Positions 19,239 through 27,596 of a DNA stretch of 64,000 nucleotides are shown one piece after another (within the stretch, counting starts at the first letter, position 1; every line of letters begins with the position of its first letter). This stretch comes from Pleurocapsa minor HA4230-MV1 (GTDB taxonomy: Bacteria; Cyanobacteriota; Cyanobacteriia; Cyanobacteriales; Xenococcaceae): contig JAHHHZ010000021.1 in the NCBI GenBank assembly GCA_019359095.1, forward strand, positions 113,327 through 177,326, read 5' to 3'. Both the position numbers and the translations under genes were made by a program. The notes under the pieces were generated by a model. That model saw nothing but the letters and a program-made list of their open reading frames with translations, was not told the DNA's origin and made no database searches.

Positions 19239-19349
19239 GTTATCTTTAAGTTAAGCGATCGCGACAGTTCAGCTTCGATCTTCATTTAGAAGTAGGGAAT
19301 TACTATTTTCTGGTTAATCCTTACATACTTTTCTTACTAACAAATTGTT

Positions 19350-20054
19350 ATGCCAACTTTTTTACAGCAGATCGTTAGATTCTGGCGAAATAACATTAGT
19401 CCTAAAATAGCCCCTTTAATTACAGCAGTCGGTATAGTCGGCTTAATCACTTGTCTGCTAATTATTTATCTCGTTGCTGAAATTTCTGATGAGGTTCTAG
19501 AACAAGAGGCTTTTGCTTTTGATAAAACAATTTTGCTGTGGATACATTCCTTTGCTAATCCCACCCTCGATCGCATCATGCAATTTGTTACCAGTTTCAA
19601 TAATCCCGATCTAGTCTCCATTATTGCTGGAGTCGCTCTGGTGTTGTTGCTGTGGAAACGTTGTTATCCAGAAGCGAAAATATTTGCCATTGACTGTGCT
19701 GGTGGGGTCATTCTTAGCTATGGTTTAAAGTCTGTATTTGGTAAAACTCGCCCCGATCTTTGGCAATCGGCGATTAAAGAAGTATCTTATAGCTATCCTA
19801 GCGGTCATGCTTTAGGTTCGACGGTTTTATATGGATTTTTAGCCTATTTATTTGCTACTCGCTTTCCTCAATTTTCTGGACTAATTTATCTGCTGGCAGT
19901 TGTTTTGATTGGTTCAATTGGTTTGAGTCGTTTATATCTGGGAGTGCATTGGCCAACTGATATTTTAGGTGGTTATGGCATTGGTTTTTTATGGCTGACT
20001 TTTTGTACCACCATGCTGAAGTTACAGAAAATTAAACAACTAACAACAACCTAA
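19350..20054 (+). CDS. PAP2 superfamily phosphatase
   Basis: The 234-residue integral membrane protein has about six helices and the three PAP2 active-site motifs: KSVFGKTRP, YPSGHALG and SRLYLGVHWPTD, in which the two His and the Asp form the phosphotransfer site. Members remove phosphate from lipid phosphates such as phosphatidate or undecaprenyl pyrophosphate at the outer face of the membrane; the exact substrate cannot be read from sequence. A first hydrophobic segment (about 20-45) precedes the core. It stands alone between nusB and the FAD oxidoreductase gene. Confidence 0.9.
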   Translation: MPTFLQQIVRFWRNNISPKIAPLITAVGIVGLITCLLIIYLVAEISDEVLEQEAFAFDKTILLWIHSFANPTLDRIMQFVTSFNNPDLVSIIAGVALVLLLWKRCYPEAKIFAIDCAGGVILSYGLKSVFGKTRPDLWQSAIKEVSYSYPSGHALGSTVLYGFLAYLFATRFPQFSGLIYLLAVVLIGSIGLSRLYLGVHWPTDILGGYGIGFLWLTFCTTMLKLQKIKQLTTT

Positions 20055-20056
20055 TT

Positions 20057-20090
20057 GGCGATTGCGGAGCCTTCTTGGAGGGAAATCGCC
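20057..20090 (+). terminator. Possible terminator hairpin after the PAP2 gene
   Basis: A 7-bp stem (ggcgatt / aatcgcc) with a 20-nt loop begins 3 bases after the PAP2 stop. No strong T-run follows, so this is tentative. Confidence 0.3.
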
Positions 20091-20153
20091 TTGCAATTTA
20101 CCTGTTTATTTTTGCAAGATAGTAAGTATTAATGCTGATTAGGAAGTAAATTA

Positions 20154-21506
20154 GTGGTAGATGTCAAAAAGTTGTTAGGCGAAAAAGCGATCGTTATCGG
20201 TGGTAGTATTGCTGGCTTGCTGAGTGCGCGGGTGCTGGCAGATTATTTTCAGCAGGTATTAATTCTTGAACGCGATCGATTACCTGAAACTCCTGAAGCT
20301 CGTCGTGGTGTTCCCCAATCGGTTCAACCCCATGTCTTGTTTACCAAAGGATATCGGATCTTAGGTGAGCTTTTGCCTGATGTTGCCGAACAGTTACAGT
20401 CTAACGGCGCATTGAGTATTGATTGGGCAAGAGAGTTTAAGCATTATAATCAAGGACATTGGGGTACAGAAGCAATAGAACCTTCCGAGATTGTGTCTAT
20501 TACCTGTAGTCGCTATTTATTGGAGTGGACAATTCGCCAAGAGTTAGTCAAGCTACCGAGAATTAAAATTCTCGAACAAAGTAAGGTTTCAGGATTACTG
20601 TACGATCGGGCGAGAGATCGAGTAACGGGAGTACAGCTACATTCCACACAGTTAAGCGCAGATTTAGTCGTAGATGCTAGCGGTAGAAGTTCCCAAGCTG
20701 CTCAATGGTTACAAGAGATAAATTACTCTCCTGCACCAGAAACTGTAGTTAACCCTTTTTTAGGCTATGCTACCCGCCGTTATCAATTGCCAGCTAATTT
20801 TCAACCCGACTGGAAAGTACTATTAATCTCCCAAGCTCCACCAGAAAATACTCGCTTAGGCTATTTAGCCAGAATTGAACATGATGAAGTAATTGCCACC
20901 TTGGGCGGTTATGGTAAAGACTTTCCTCCTTTAAATGACTTAGGATTTCTCGAATTTGCTCAGAGTTTGGCACAACCCGATTTCTATCAGGCGATCGCTA
21001 ATGCTCGTCCGACATCGCCAATTTATGCTCATCGCGCCACGGCTAACCGTCGCCGAAATTATGACCAGATTAAGCTTCCTGCTGGCTTAATTGCCCTAGG
21101 AGATGCTGTCTGTGCCTTATGTCCCGTATATGGACAGGGAATGACCGTCAGTGCTTTGGGAGCAAAAACCCTACAGACTTGGTTAGATAAATCGGCTAGG
21201 GGTAAATTAGATAATAATCGCTTCCAAAAACAACTAGCAAAAAGCAATTCTTTTCACTGGATGCTAGCCACTAGCCAAGATTCTCGTTTCCCCACCACCG
21301 TCGGCGGGGAGCAAAGCAAAGAGGGAACAGTAAATAAATTAATGACAGGCTATATGAACAGGTTGCTAGCTAAATCTGCCTCCGAACCTAATTTACACCT
21401 CATGTTTTTAGAAGTTGCTCATTTATTGCGATCGCCCTTATATCTCTATCATCCTGCGGTTATGTGGCAGGTTTTAGCATCATCAAAGAATTTTACGTCC
21501 GACTAA
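20154..21506 (+). CDS. FAD-dependent oxidoreductase
   Basis: The 450-residue protein starts with GTG. A Rossmann FAD-binding motif is at the N-terminus (AIVIGGSIAGLLSARVLADYF), followed by an ERD-type acidic end of the second strand, a VVDASGRSS segment and the second FAD motif GLIALGDAVCALCPVYGQGM. The pattern places it in the flavin hydroxylase/geranylgeranyl-reductase-like group. No signal peptide or membrane helix is evident. The substrate is unknown; the absence of neighbouring pathway genes prevents a firmer call. The gene is monocistronic. Confidence 0.85.
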   Translation: MVDVKKLLGEKAIVIGGSIAGLLSARVLADYFQQVLILERDRLPETPEARRGVPQSVQPHVLFTKGYRILGELLPDVAEQLQSNGALSIDWAREFKHYNQGHWGTEAIEPSEIVSITCSRYLLEWTIRQELVKLPRIKILEQSKVSGLLYDRARDRVTGVQLHSTQLSADLVVDASGRSSQAAQWLQEINYSPAPETVVNPFLGYATRRYQLPANFQPDWKVLLISQAPPENTRLGYLARIEHDEVIATLGGYGKDFPPLNDLGFLEFAQSLAQPDFYQAIANARPTSPIYAHRATANRRRNYDQIKLPAGLIALGDAVCALCPVYGQGMTVSALGAKTLQTWLDKSARGKLDNNRFQKQLAKSNSFHWMLATSQDSRFPTTVGGEQSKEGTVNKLMTGYMNRLLAKSASEPNLHLMFLEVAHLLRSPLYLYHPAVMWQVLASSKNFTSD

Positions 21507-21585
21507 TACTTCTTGGGCTGGCGATCGCTATCTCTAGTATGCTAGTACATTCCTTTTTTAATTTATTTACTCCCAGCCGATCAGC

Positions 21586-21936
21586 TTAGGAGAAAGGGAT
21601 AAAAAGAACTTGCCCTTCATATTCTTCAGGTTCGCTACAACAAATAAATAGCTCTAAATCATCAATGATCTTACCAATGGGTGCTGTGGCAATCACTTCA
21701 ACAACTCCAGTCATAGGTAATCCTTGATTGACGCGCTCGTACGCATACATTGTAACAGTGGCTACATCATGGGTAAGCAAGATACGTCCCTCGTTCGCAG
21801 CCCATTCCAAAATATCTGGATCATCAGCATTCATCAACCCTACGTCTTGAACACGGACTAAATCTAGGTCAATAAAACGTCTCATTAAACCACGCAATAT
21901 AGTTCCGTTAAAATTTTCGTCACTTAGAAGACGCAT
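21586..21936 (-). CDS. DUF5615 PIN-like toxin-type protein
   Basis: This 116-residue protein begins MRLLSDENFNG and contains ILEWAANEGRILLTHDVATV, the DUF5615 form of the PIN-like nuclease fold with conserved Asp/Glu residues at strand ends. Such proteins are predicted RNases, the toxin half of a type II-like toxin-antitoxin pair. Its start overlaps the end of the DUF433 gene by 17 bases, the expected antitoxin-toxin order. Activity is predicted from the family only. Confidence 0.85.
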   Translation of the reverse strand: MRLLSDENFNGTILRGLMRRFIDLDLVRVQDVGLMNADDPDILEWAANEGRILLTHDVATVTMYAYERVNQGLPMTGVVEVIATAPIGKIIDDLELFICCSEPEEYEGQVLFIPFS

Positions 21937-22291
21937 TTTGTCCCGATTCTTTTTGTGACTTACGGGTAAGCAAGCGCTGCCTTAGATCGGCTAAGTTGTG
22001 TTTTTGAGTCAGTTGTTGTCTGAGTTGTTGAGCTTGTCGATCGCGCTGTTCCAAATAACTGTCAATTTCCTGACGATGGTTTAGATAGTAAGCAATGCTA
22101 GTGTATATATCTTCTAAGCGAAGAACTGAAAACTGAATAGCGATTTCTTCAAGAGTGGAGCCGTTGTGATATGAGGCAAGTATGCTATCTAAAGTCACTC
22201 GGCTCGAACCAACACGGATACCGCCCGCTTCGTCCCAGCGGAAAGGGGGAGAGATTGCTGGGAATTTTGCCGAAGAACTCATTGGGGACAT
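21920..22291 (-). CDS. DUF433 antitoxin
   Basis: The DUF433 helix-turn-helix core is visible: GIRVGSSRVTLDSILASYHNG, STLEEIAIQF, YTSIAYYLNHRQEIDSYLEQ, then a helical tail. I place the start at the ATG at 22291 (an ATG at 22282 is an alternative); the longer frame to 22357 adds residues unlike the family. It would bind the DUF5615 toxin and its own promoter. A copy of the 132-bp MITE lies less than 100 bases upstream. A second DUF433 gene at 39067 has lost its toxin. Confidence 0.82.
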   Translation of the reverse strand: MSPMSSSAKFPAISPPFRWDEAGGIRVGSSRVTLDSILASYHNGSTLEEIAIQFSVLRLEDIYTSIAYYLNHRQEIDSYLEQRDRQAQQLRQQLTQKHNLADLRQRLLTRKSQKESGQNASSK

Positions 22292-22636
22292 ATGGCAGCT
22301 TAGTTGAACTGTATAAAAGCATTGTAGCAAGAAGCATATTGCTTTTTCTGGCAGCAACTGTGTTTAACTCACAACACAAATGCAGGGCTATTTCGTTCTA
22401 ACTGTAGTGAACCAAGAAATAAATTTCTTGGCTTAAAATTAAAGTCCGTTTAAACGGACTTAATATACTTAGACAGAGAATTTATTCTCTGGATATATGA
22501 GAATGAAATAGCTCTGAAACAAGTGTAATATCAAGAATTTTTCTGGATATCTTTCCAGGTCAAAATCTCCCAAAAAACTGCATCATATTCGATCTAATCG
22601 CTGCTTTAGTATTTCAAGCTTCATACTCTGTTCCTA
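22292..22636. other. Intergenic region with MITE copy 1
   Basis: It contains the 132-bp MITE (22384-22515) and otherwise AT-rich sequence. No gene was recognised; it separates the DUF433/DUF5615 pair from the end of murT. Confidence 0.6.
22384..22515. repeat. 132-bp palindromic MITE, copy 1
   Basis: The terminal inverted repeats begin agggctatttcgttct and end agaatgaaatagctct. Internal palindromes include agtccgtttaaacggact and agagaatttattctct, so the whole unit could fold into a multi-hairpin. It is non-coding. It is nearly identical to copies at 39357-39488 and 42579-42709. It is a non-autonomous element; no matching transposase is in the window. Confidence 0.85.
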
Positions 22637-23983
22637 CTAAAGAATTTTGCGTCCGACTAATATTTCCCTAACTTCCAACATGGCTGAATAAGTGGGGATA
22701 ATATGTAAAGTTTCCGCCAGTTTTGTATATTCCAAGGCAGTGCTAATGGCTTCGGGTAAGTCTTCCTTAACTATTAGTTCAAAATTGGTTTTCTCTGGAT
22801 CGACCGATTCAGAACTATATGCCAGGCGTAATGCCATATCGTAAACGCGATCGCCACTGACAATTAAAGTGCCTCCTAGCTTAACTAATTCCTCGGTATC
22901 AACGTCCCAAATCCAAGAGACATCTGTACCGTCGGGAATGCGATCGTTCAAGACTAAAAGGGTAACATCAGATTTACCTTTCTTCTTGATATCATTAACG
23001 GCGCGGATCGTTTCATTCAGACCAACAGGATTTTTAGCCAGCATGATCCGCACTTGCTTTTGCTCGATTTCTAACTCTTCAGCACGACCAAAGGCAGCTT
23101 TAAAGTTTTGCACCGTGCGATATATATCTTCAGTTTTAATGCCAATTGACTGAGTTAAGACGCTGGCTGCCAGGGTATTGTACTTGTTATAAACACCAAT
23201 TAAAATTTGCGGATGTTTATGGCTATCAAGCGCCACTTTGCTTTTGGCAAAACCACAGCTAGGACAGTGATAGTCGCCTAAATGGGACAGATAAACTCCC
23301 TGATAATCTAAAAGATGTCCACAACGAGGACAATAGATGGAATCAACCGCATGGGGAATTTCAGCTAGATATAATTCTGGTTCATTGAGTCCAAAATAAA
23401 GGACTTTTTGTTTCAGCTGCTGTCCTAAACTACTCAGGGTAGGATCGTCGGCATTTAAAATAATGGTGGTGTCTGCTGGTAGAGGAGAAATTGCTTTTCC
23501 CCACCGTTGGGCAATGGTATCAACTTCGCCATAACGATCTAACTGATCGCGAAAGAGATTTAACGCCAAAATATATTTAGGCTGACAGTTTTGTAATAAT
23601 AGAGGCAAGATGTTTTCATCCACTTCGAGAATGGCATAGTCGGCAGATATCTTACCCGTCATGTCCGCACTACTGAGCAGCGCTGTAATCAAACCGTTGA
23701 TTAAATTTGCCCCACTAGAATTATGTACCACTGTATAACCGCGATCGCTTAAAATCTGTTTGAGTAATAAAGCGGTGGTGGTTTTACCATTTGTTCCCAC
23801 GACCACAATTACTCCCTGACTAACCTGCTCAAACAAGAGAGGCAACAGACGAGAATGCAGCCGACGAGAGATTTCTCCTGGTAGGACAGACGCAGCACCC
23901 AAGCCAAGCGATCGCACTATCCCTGTTACCGTCTTAGCCACCCCAACAGCCAAACCTAAGCGAATTCGATCTAATAGTTGCAT
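22637..23983 (-). CDS. murT: MurT-like Mur ligase (lipid II isoglutaminyl synthase subunit)
   Basis: The 448-residue Mur-ligase-fold protein has a P-loop VVVGTNGKTTT (about 62-72), a four-cysteine zinc ribbon characteristic of MurT (CPRCGHLLDYQG and HCPSCGF, about 215-250) and a C-terminal DUF1727 domain. With its partner GatD, MurT amidates the D-Glu of lipid II to isoglutamine. In most genomes gatD lies beside murT; here the neighbours are sppA upstream and a toxin-antitoxin pair downstream, so GatD must be elsewhere or absent. Without the partner the amidation role is an inference. Confidence 0.88.
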   Translation of the reverse strand: MQLLDRIRLGLAVGVAKTVTGIVRSLGLGAASVLPGEISRRLHSRLLPLLFEQVSQGVIVVVGTNGKTTTALLLKQILSDRGYTVVHNSSGANLINGLITALLSSADMTGKISADYAILEVDENILPLLLQNCQPKYILALNLFRDQLDRYGEVDTIAQRWGKAISPLPADTTIILNADDPTLSSLGQQLKQKVLYFGLNEPELYLAEIPHAVDSIYCPRCGHLLDYQGVYLSHLGDYHCPSCGFAKSKVALDSHKHPQILIGVYNKYNTLAASVLTQSIGIKTEDIYRTVQNFKAAFGRAEELEIEQKQVRIMLAKNPVGLNETIRAVNDIKKKGKSDVTLLVLNDRIPDGTDVSWIWDVDTEELVKLGGTLIVSGDRVYDMALRLAYSSESVDPEKTNFELIVKEDLPEAISTALEYTKLAETLHIIPTYSAMLEVREILVGRKIL

Positions 23984-24083
23984 TTTATTCAGTTAACAGC
24001 GATCGGTTATCAATTAAACAGTCCCGTCAAGCGGGATAACATCAACAGTTAACAATAACTAATCGCGAATGACAAGTAATTAG

Positions 24084-24115
24084 CCGTACAAATTAGCGAT
24101 AGACAATTAGGGTGA
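24084..24115. repeat. 32-bp dispersed repeat, matches 55141-55173 inverted
   Basis: ccgtacaaattagcgatag continuing to ggtga. Confidence 0.8.
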
Positions 24116-24120
24116 TCGGC

Positions 24121-24200
24121 TCGTAAGTAGCGCGAAATTCCGTTGCCCTAAAGGACTAGCTTCGCGTCGCGCGGGTTCCCCGCGTTGAGGAAATTTCGTA
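24121..24200. repeat. Modular TCCTAAAGGA/GCGTCGCG repeat
   Basis: The words ccctaaaggactagcttcgc and gtcgcgcggg lie between flanking near-inverted segments (gcgaaattcc / ggaaatttcg). The same words recur in at least eight other places in the window. Confidence 0.7.
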
Positions 24201-24203
24201 AGA

Positions 24204-24252
24204 AGGAAATAGGAAATAGGAAATAGGAAGTAGGAAGTAGGAAGTAGGAAAG
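24204..24252. repeat. Heptanucleotide tandem array (7 units)
   Basis: There are three aggaaat, three aggaagt and one aggaaag units in exact register. This is a cyanobacterial-type short tandemly repeated repetitive (STRR) sequence. Confidence 0.9.
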
Positions 24253-24299
24253 TGGGTATCGCCGTTTGCCTTGTTCACCTAAAGCTTAGAGCTAATTGA

Positions 24300-26111
24300 T
24301 TAATCAATCTCGAAATTAAACGGTAAACGAGCATATACGCCACTAGGATCGTTAAAAGCGCTTAACATCGATATTTCCTGTTTAAGCTTGAACAATTCGG
24401 CGGTAAGAGGATCTTTTGCTGCTTGCGATTCTAGAATTTTAGCCGTAAACAATTGAAGAATTTGCCTGTCAAAAGGATTTTGTTGGGGATATTCTTCTAG
24501 TTGCCAACTATTCCCTAGGTTAGCTTTTTTAGCTGCAAAGGCGATCGCACTTTCTAATCCTCCCAGGCGATCGACTAGACCAATTTTGAGCGCTTCTTTA
24601 CCCGACCACACACGACCTCTAGCAATCTCTTTTACCTTGTCTAGGGGCAAATGACGATAGTCAGCTACTTTGCTCAGGAATAGCCCATAGGTTTTATCTA
24701 CTGACTGTTGATAAATAGCTAATTCTGCTGCGGTTTTCGGCCGAACATTGGAGTCAATATCGGCAAATTTTCCTGTTTTAACTACATCCCAAGTAACGCC
24801 ATTGTCTTGCGCAATTTCTTGAATATTAGATAGTAAACCAAAAACCCCAATCGAACCTGTAATAGTATTTTCTTCAGCAAAGATTTGATCTGCACCAGCA
24901 GCAATCCAATAGCCTCCAGAGGCTGCCACGTTACCCATCGACACAATTACTGGTTTTTTCTTTTTAGTCAGCAAGATCTCTCTTAAAATGACATCTGAGG
25001 CTGTGGCGCTACCTCCAGGACTATTAATTCGCAGCACAACTGCTCTAACGCTCTCATCTTCGCGTAATTCCTGAAAATCCTCAGTAAAGCGATCGCTGCC
25101 AACGGTTTCAATACTGCCACTACCATCAACAATTGCTCCTTCGGCATAGATTACAGCAATTTTATCCGCAGCCTTAGAGGTAACTTGGGTCGGGGAAATC
25201 GTTTCATTGGCATAAGTTCCTAAGTCTACCTGTCTAAAGCTTTCCGTATCTTCGGTTTCTTTGGTTTCTTCGGTTAAGACGCGTAATTTGCTCACAACCT
25301 GATCGTAATAGCCCACCTGATCGATCAAACCAGCCTGTTTTGCTTCCTGGGGTTCGAGATATCCCTGGACATCTACTAGCTGTTGTAGTTTACCCGAATT
25401 TAATTTGCGACTATCAGCTACGTGATTGAGAAACTTGCCCCACAGATCTGAGAGTAAGACTTTTGTCTGTTCTTTATTGGCGGGACTAAAATCTTCACGA
25501 ATATAGGGTTCGACGGCTGATTTATAATCCCCTACTCGAATTACTTGAACTCCTACGCCATATTTTTCTAATGCGCCTTTAAAAAACATCTGCTGGGAAC
25601 TCAAGCCATTAAGTTCCATTGTTCCCATCGGGTTAACAATCACTTCATCTGCTAAAGAAGCTAGATAATACTCTTGCTCACTTAAAGTTACGTCATAAGC
25701 AATAATTTTTTTACCCGCAGCTTTAAACTTTGCCAAAGCAGTTCTCACTTCTTCTGTCGTAGCATAACCGTTGGGAATACCAACTTTTCTCCCGTCTAGA
25801 AGCATTGCCACAATGCGATCGTCTTTGGCTGCTTCATCAATGGACTGTAGAACTTTTCGCAAGGTAATAGTTTCTTGTGTTTCCACTGAAAATGCCTGTG
25901 CTAGATTTGCAGAAGACTTAAAGTCTTTAACTTGGGTAGACAAATCAAAAACTAAAACCGATCGATCTTGAATACCCTGAATTTTTTCTTCGTCTGAAAC
26001 AGCGGTGAGTAAAATCAAAACTAGACCGCCAATACTTAAGCCGAGAAAGAGGCATAAGCCAATCATACTCCCGATGGTGCTAGCAAAAGTCTGTTTTAAA
26101 AATTGACGCAT
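24300..26111 (-). CDS. sppA: Signal peptide peptidase SppA (long form)
   Basis: The 603-residue protein has one N-terminal membrane helix (about 15-37) and two tandem S49 domains. The catalytic Ser398 lies in GNVAASGGYW and the general-base Lys197 in RVGDYKSAVEP, matching the Ser-Lys dyad of the 67-kDa E. coli enzyme. SppA digests cleaved signal peptides in the membrane; in cyanobacteria SppA has also been linked with light acclimation and phycobilisome turnover. Length is normal for the long form. The gene is monocistronic. Confidence 0.94.
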   Translation of the reverse strand: MRQFLKQTFASTIGSMIGLCLFLGLSIGGLVLILLTAVSDEEKIQGIQDRSVLVFDLSTQVKDFKSSANLAQAFSVETQETITLRKVLQSIDEAAKDDRIVAMLLDGRKVGIPNGYATTEEVRTALAKFKAAGKKIIAYDVTLSEQEYYLASLADEVIVNPMGTMELNGLSSQQMFFKGALEKYGVGVQVIRVGDYKSAVEPYIREDFSPANKEQTKVLLSDLWGKFLNHVADSRKLNSGKLQQLVDVQGYLEPQEAKQAGLIDQVGYYDQVVSKLRVLTEETKETEDTESFRQVDLGTYANETISPTQVTSKAADKIAVIYAEGAIVDGSGSIETVGSDRFTEDFQELREDESVRAVVLRINSPGGSATASDVILREILLTKKKKPVIVSMGNVAASGGYWIAAGADQIFAEENTITGSIGVFGLLSNIQEIAQDNGVTWDVVKTGKFADIDSNVRPKTAAELAIYQQSVDKTYGLFLSKVADYRHLPLDKVKEIARGRVWSGKEALKIGLVDRLGGLESAIAFAAKKANLGNSWQLEEYPQQNPFDRQILQLFTAKILESQAAKDPLTAELFKLKQEISMLSAFNDPSGVYARLPFNFEID

Positions 26112-26463
26112 TATGGTGATTTATGATGAGTAAATAATGTGAGATAGAATTAGAGCGGTTTAACTTGGCCTATTGTTATACTTCCCGTATTCCCCATCAA
26201 TATCATTATTATTGTTAATCAACAGCTAAATCTCTGTTTTGCTTCAACTTTTAATTTCTACACCGCTAATATTAACGAAGTCATCAAAAATTCATTGGTT
26301 CGTCATACGAAAGTCATAGGTAAGCTATATGTTATATATTGTCAGCTCTACACATGATTTCACTCATAAGCTCCTTCAGGCTTTTTAGGGCTGACTTTAT
26401 TATTTTTGCCGAATAATTATAGTTATGTTAACTATTTTGATGTTACGCAAAAATATACTTTTC
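26112..26463. other. Intergenic region between sppA and the methyltransferase gene
   Basis: This AT-rich spacer should contain the sppA promoter and the end of the mysBC transcript. No gene or repeat was recognised. Confidence 0.5.
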
Positions 26464-27522
26464 CTAGGACTGACTAATCTTGAATTCCATACCCGACAAA
26501 CTGTTATTAGTTTTAATCATCTGTTCTAGCTCAAAGCCGCTTTTGGTAAACAATTCTTGAAATTGCTTTTTAGTGCGCCAGCCACCGCCAGGAGTGGCGA
26601 CATTAATTTGTACGGCAAAAATTCCTGGCATAATGCCATCGGCTTCAGTTTTGGGTTCATCAAGATCGGGTACAAATGACTGTAGTAAAATCAATTTGCC
26701 ATCTTGGGGAAGTGCTGCTTTACAGTTAGCTAAAATTTTCAGCGCATCTTCATCACTCCAGGCGGAAATAAAGTGTTTCATCACGATCGCATTTGCACCT
26801 TTGGGGATCTCTTGAAAGACATCCCCTGTTTTAATGGCGATCGCATTTGGATCGACACCAATACTAGTAATATATTCTCGGGCGGTATCAGCTACATCAG
26901 GTAAATCAAATAAAATCCCTTTGCACCCATAGCGTTTAACAATGTTGGCAATCAAACCCCCCTGTCCACCACCAACATCCATTACCGTTTCATACTGACC
27001 AAAATCATAGGCATCTAGCAACCCATCTACCTGAGAATTGGTGAGAAAACTCATTGCTTTGATAAAAGTGTCTTTACTCCACTCGTTGTCATAGCAATAC
27101 TGATAAACTCCTTTTTTATTAGCCAGTTCAAAAGGCACAACTCCCTGTTCTAATGCCTCTGGCAAAACCTTCCAAGCATCCCACTGTGCAGGTTCAATCA
27201 GATGCATCAACAAATGTCCCACGGATGGATCTTTGTTAGTTACCAATAGAGTAGATGTTTCCGTGGGGGCAAATATTCTACCTGGTTTTTCTGTCAATAC
27301 TTCCACATGGGCTAATGCTCGTAGGATAAAGTACAATCGTTCGGTATCGGTGTTAGTTGCTTGGGCTAAATCTTCTACTGTTTGCGATCCGCGATCGTCT
27401 AATAGATCGAAAATGCCTAGTCGTGCTGCGGTATATGTACACTGACTCTTAACGAAAGTCAGCATTAAATCAAATGCTCTTTTCTTCGCTTCTGTATTGG
27501 GATTGGTGCTAGTTGATACCAT
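26464..27522 (-). CDS. SAM-dependent O-methyltransferase (family 2, dimerisation domain type)
   Basis: This is a 352-residue protein. The N-terminal winged-helix dimerisation domain (about 15-110: RLGIFDLLDDRG, TERLYFILRAL) and the SAM-binding domain (VMDVGGGQGGLIANI, ILFDLPDV) match the class of plant- and bacterial-type O-methyltransferases such as hydroxyneurosporene methyltransferase. The catalytic-base region MKHFISAWSDEDAL has the expected His. It is the third gene after mysB and mysC on the same strand (74-base spacer made of a heptamer array). The substrate is unknown; a mycosporine precursor or product is plausible from context only. Confidence 0.85.
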   Translation of the reverse strand: MVSTSTNPNTEAKKRAFDLMLTFVKSQCTYTAARLGIFDLLDDRGSQTVEDLAQATNTDTERLYFILRALAHVEVLTEKPGRIFAPTETSTLLVTNKDPSVGHLLMHLIEPAQWDAWKVLPEALEQGVVPFELANKKGVYQYCYDNEWSKDTFIKAMSFLTNSQVDGLLDAYDFGQYETVMDVGGGQGGLIANIVKRYGCKGILFDLPDVADTAREYITSIGVDPNAIAIKTGDVFQEIPKGANAIVMKHFISAWSDEDALKILANCKAALPQDGKLILLQSFVPDLDEPKTEADGIMPGIFAVQINVATPGGGWRTKKQFQELFTKSGFELEQMIKTNNSLSGMEFKISQS

Positions 27523-27524
27523 TT

Positions 27525-27594
27525 TGATTACTAATTACTGATTACTGGTTACTACTTCCTATTTCCTATTTCTTATTTCCTACTTCCTATTTCC
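27525..27594. repeat. Heptanucleotide tandem array (10 units) filling the mysC-methyltransferase spacer
   Basis: Ten units in strict 7-base register grade from tgattac/taattac to tacttcc/tatttcc. The array begins 3 bases before the methyltransferase start codon and ends 2 bases before the mysC stop. Confidence 0.85.
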
Positions 27595-27596
27595 TA

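Larger units (their letters stand above)
23984..24299. other. Repeat-rich intergenic region upstream of murT
   Basis: No gene was recognised. It contains a 32-bp sequence (24084-24115) that recurs inverted at 55141-55173, a modular repeat (about 24121-24200) and a heptamer array (24204-24252). Confidence 0.7.

Noticed and set aside
22384..22515. MITE copies read as an insertion sequence with transposase
   Set aside because: No open frame of transposase size and no catalytic motif; elements are only about 132 bp.
24204..24252. Possible CRISPR-like direct repeats
   Set aside because: Units are 7 bases with no spacers; this is a tandem STRR array. No CRISPR array or cas gene is seen.
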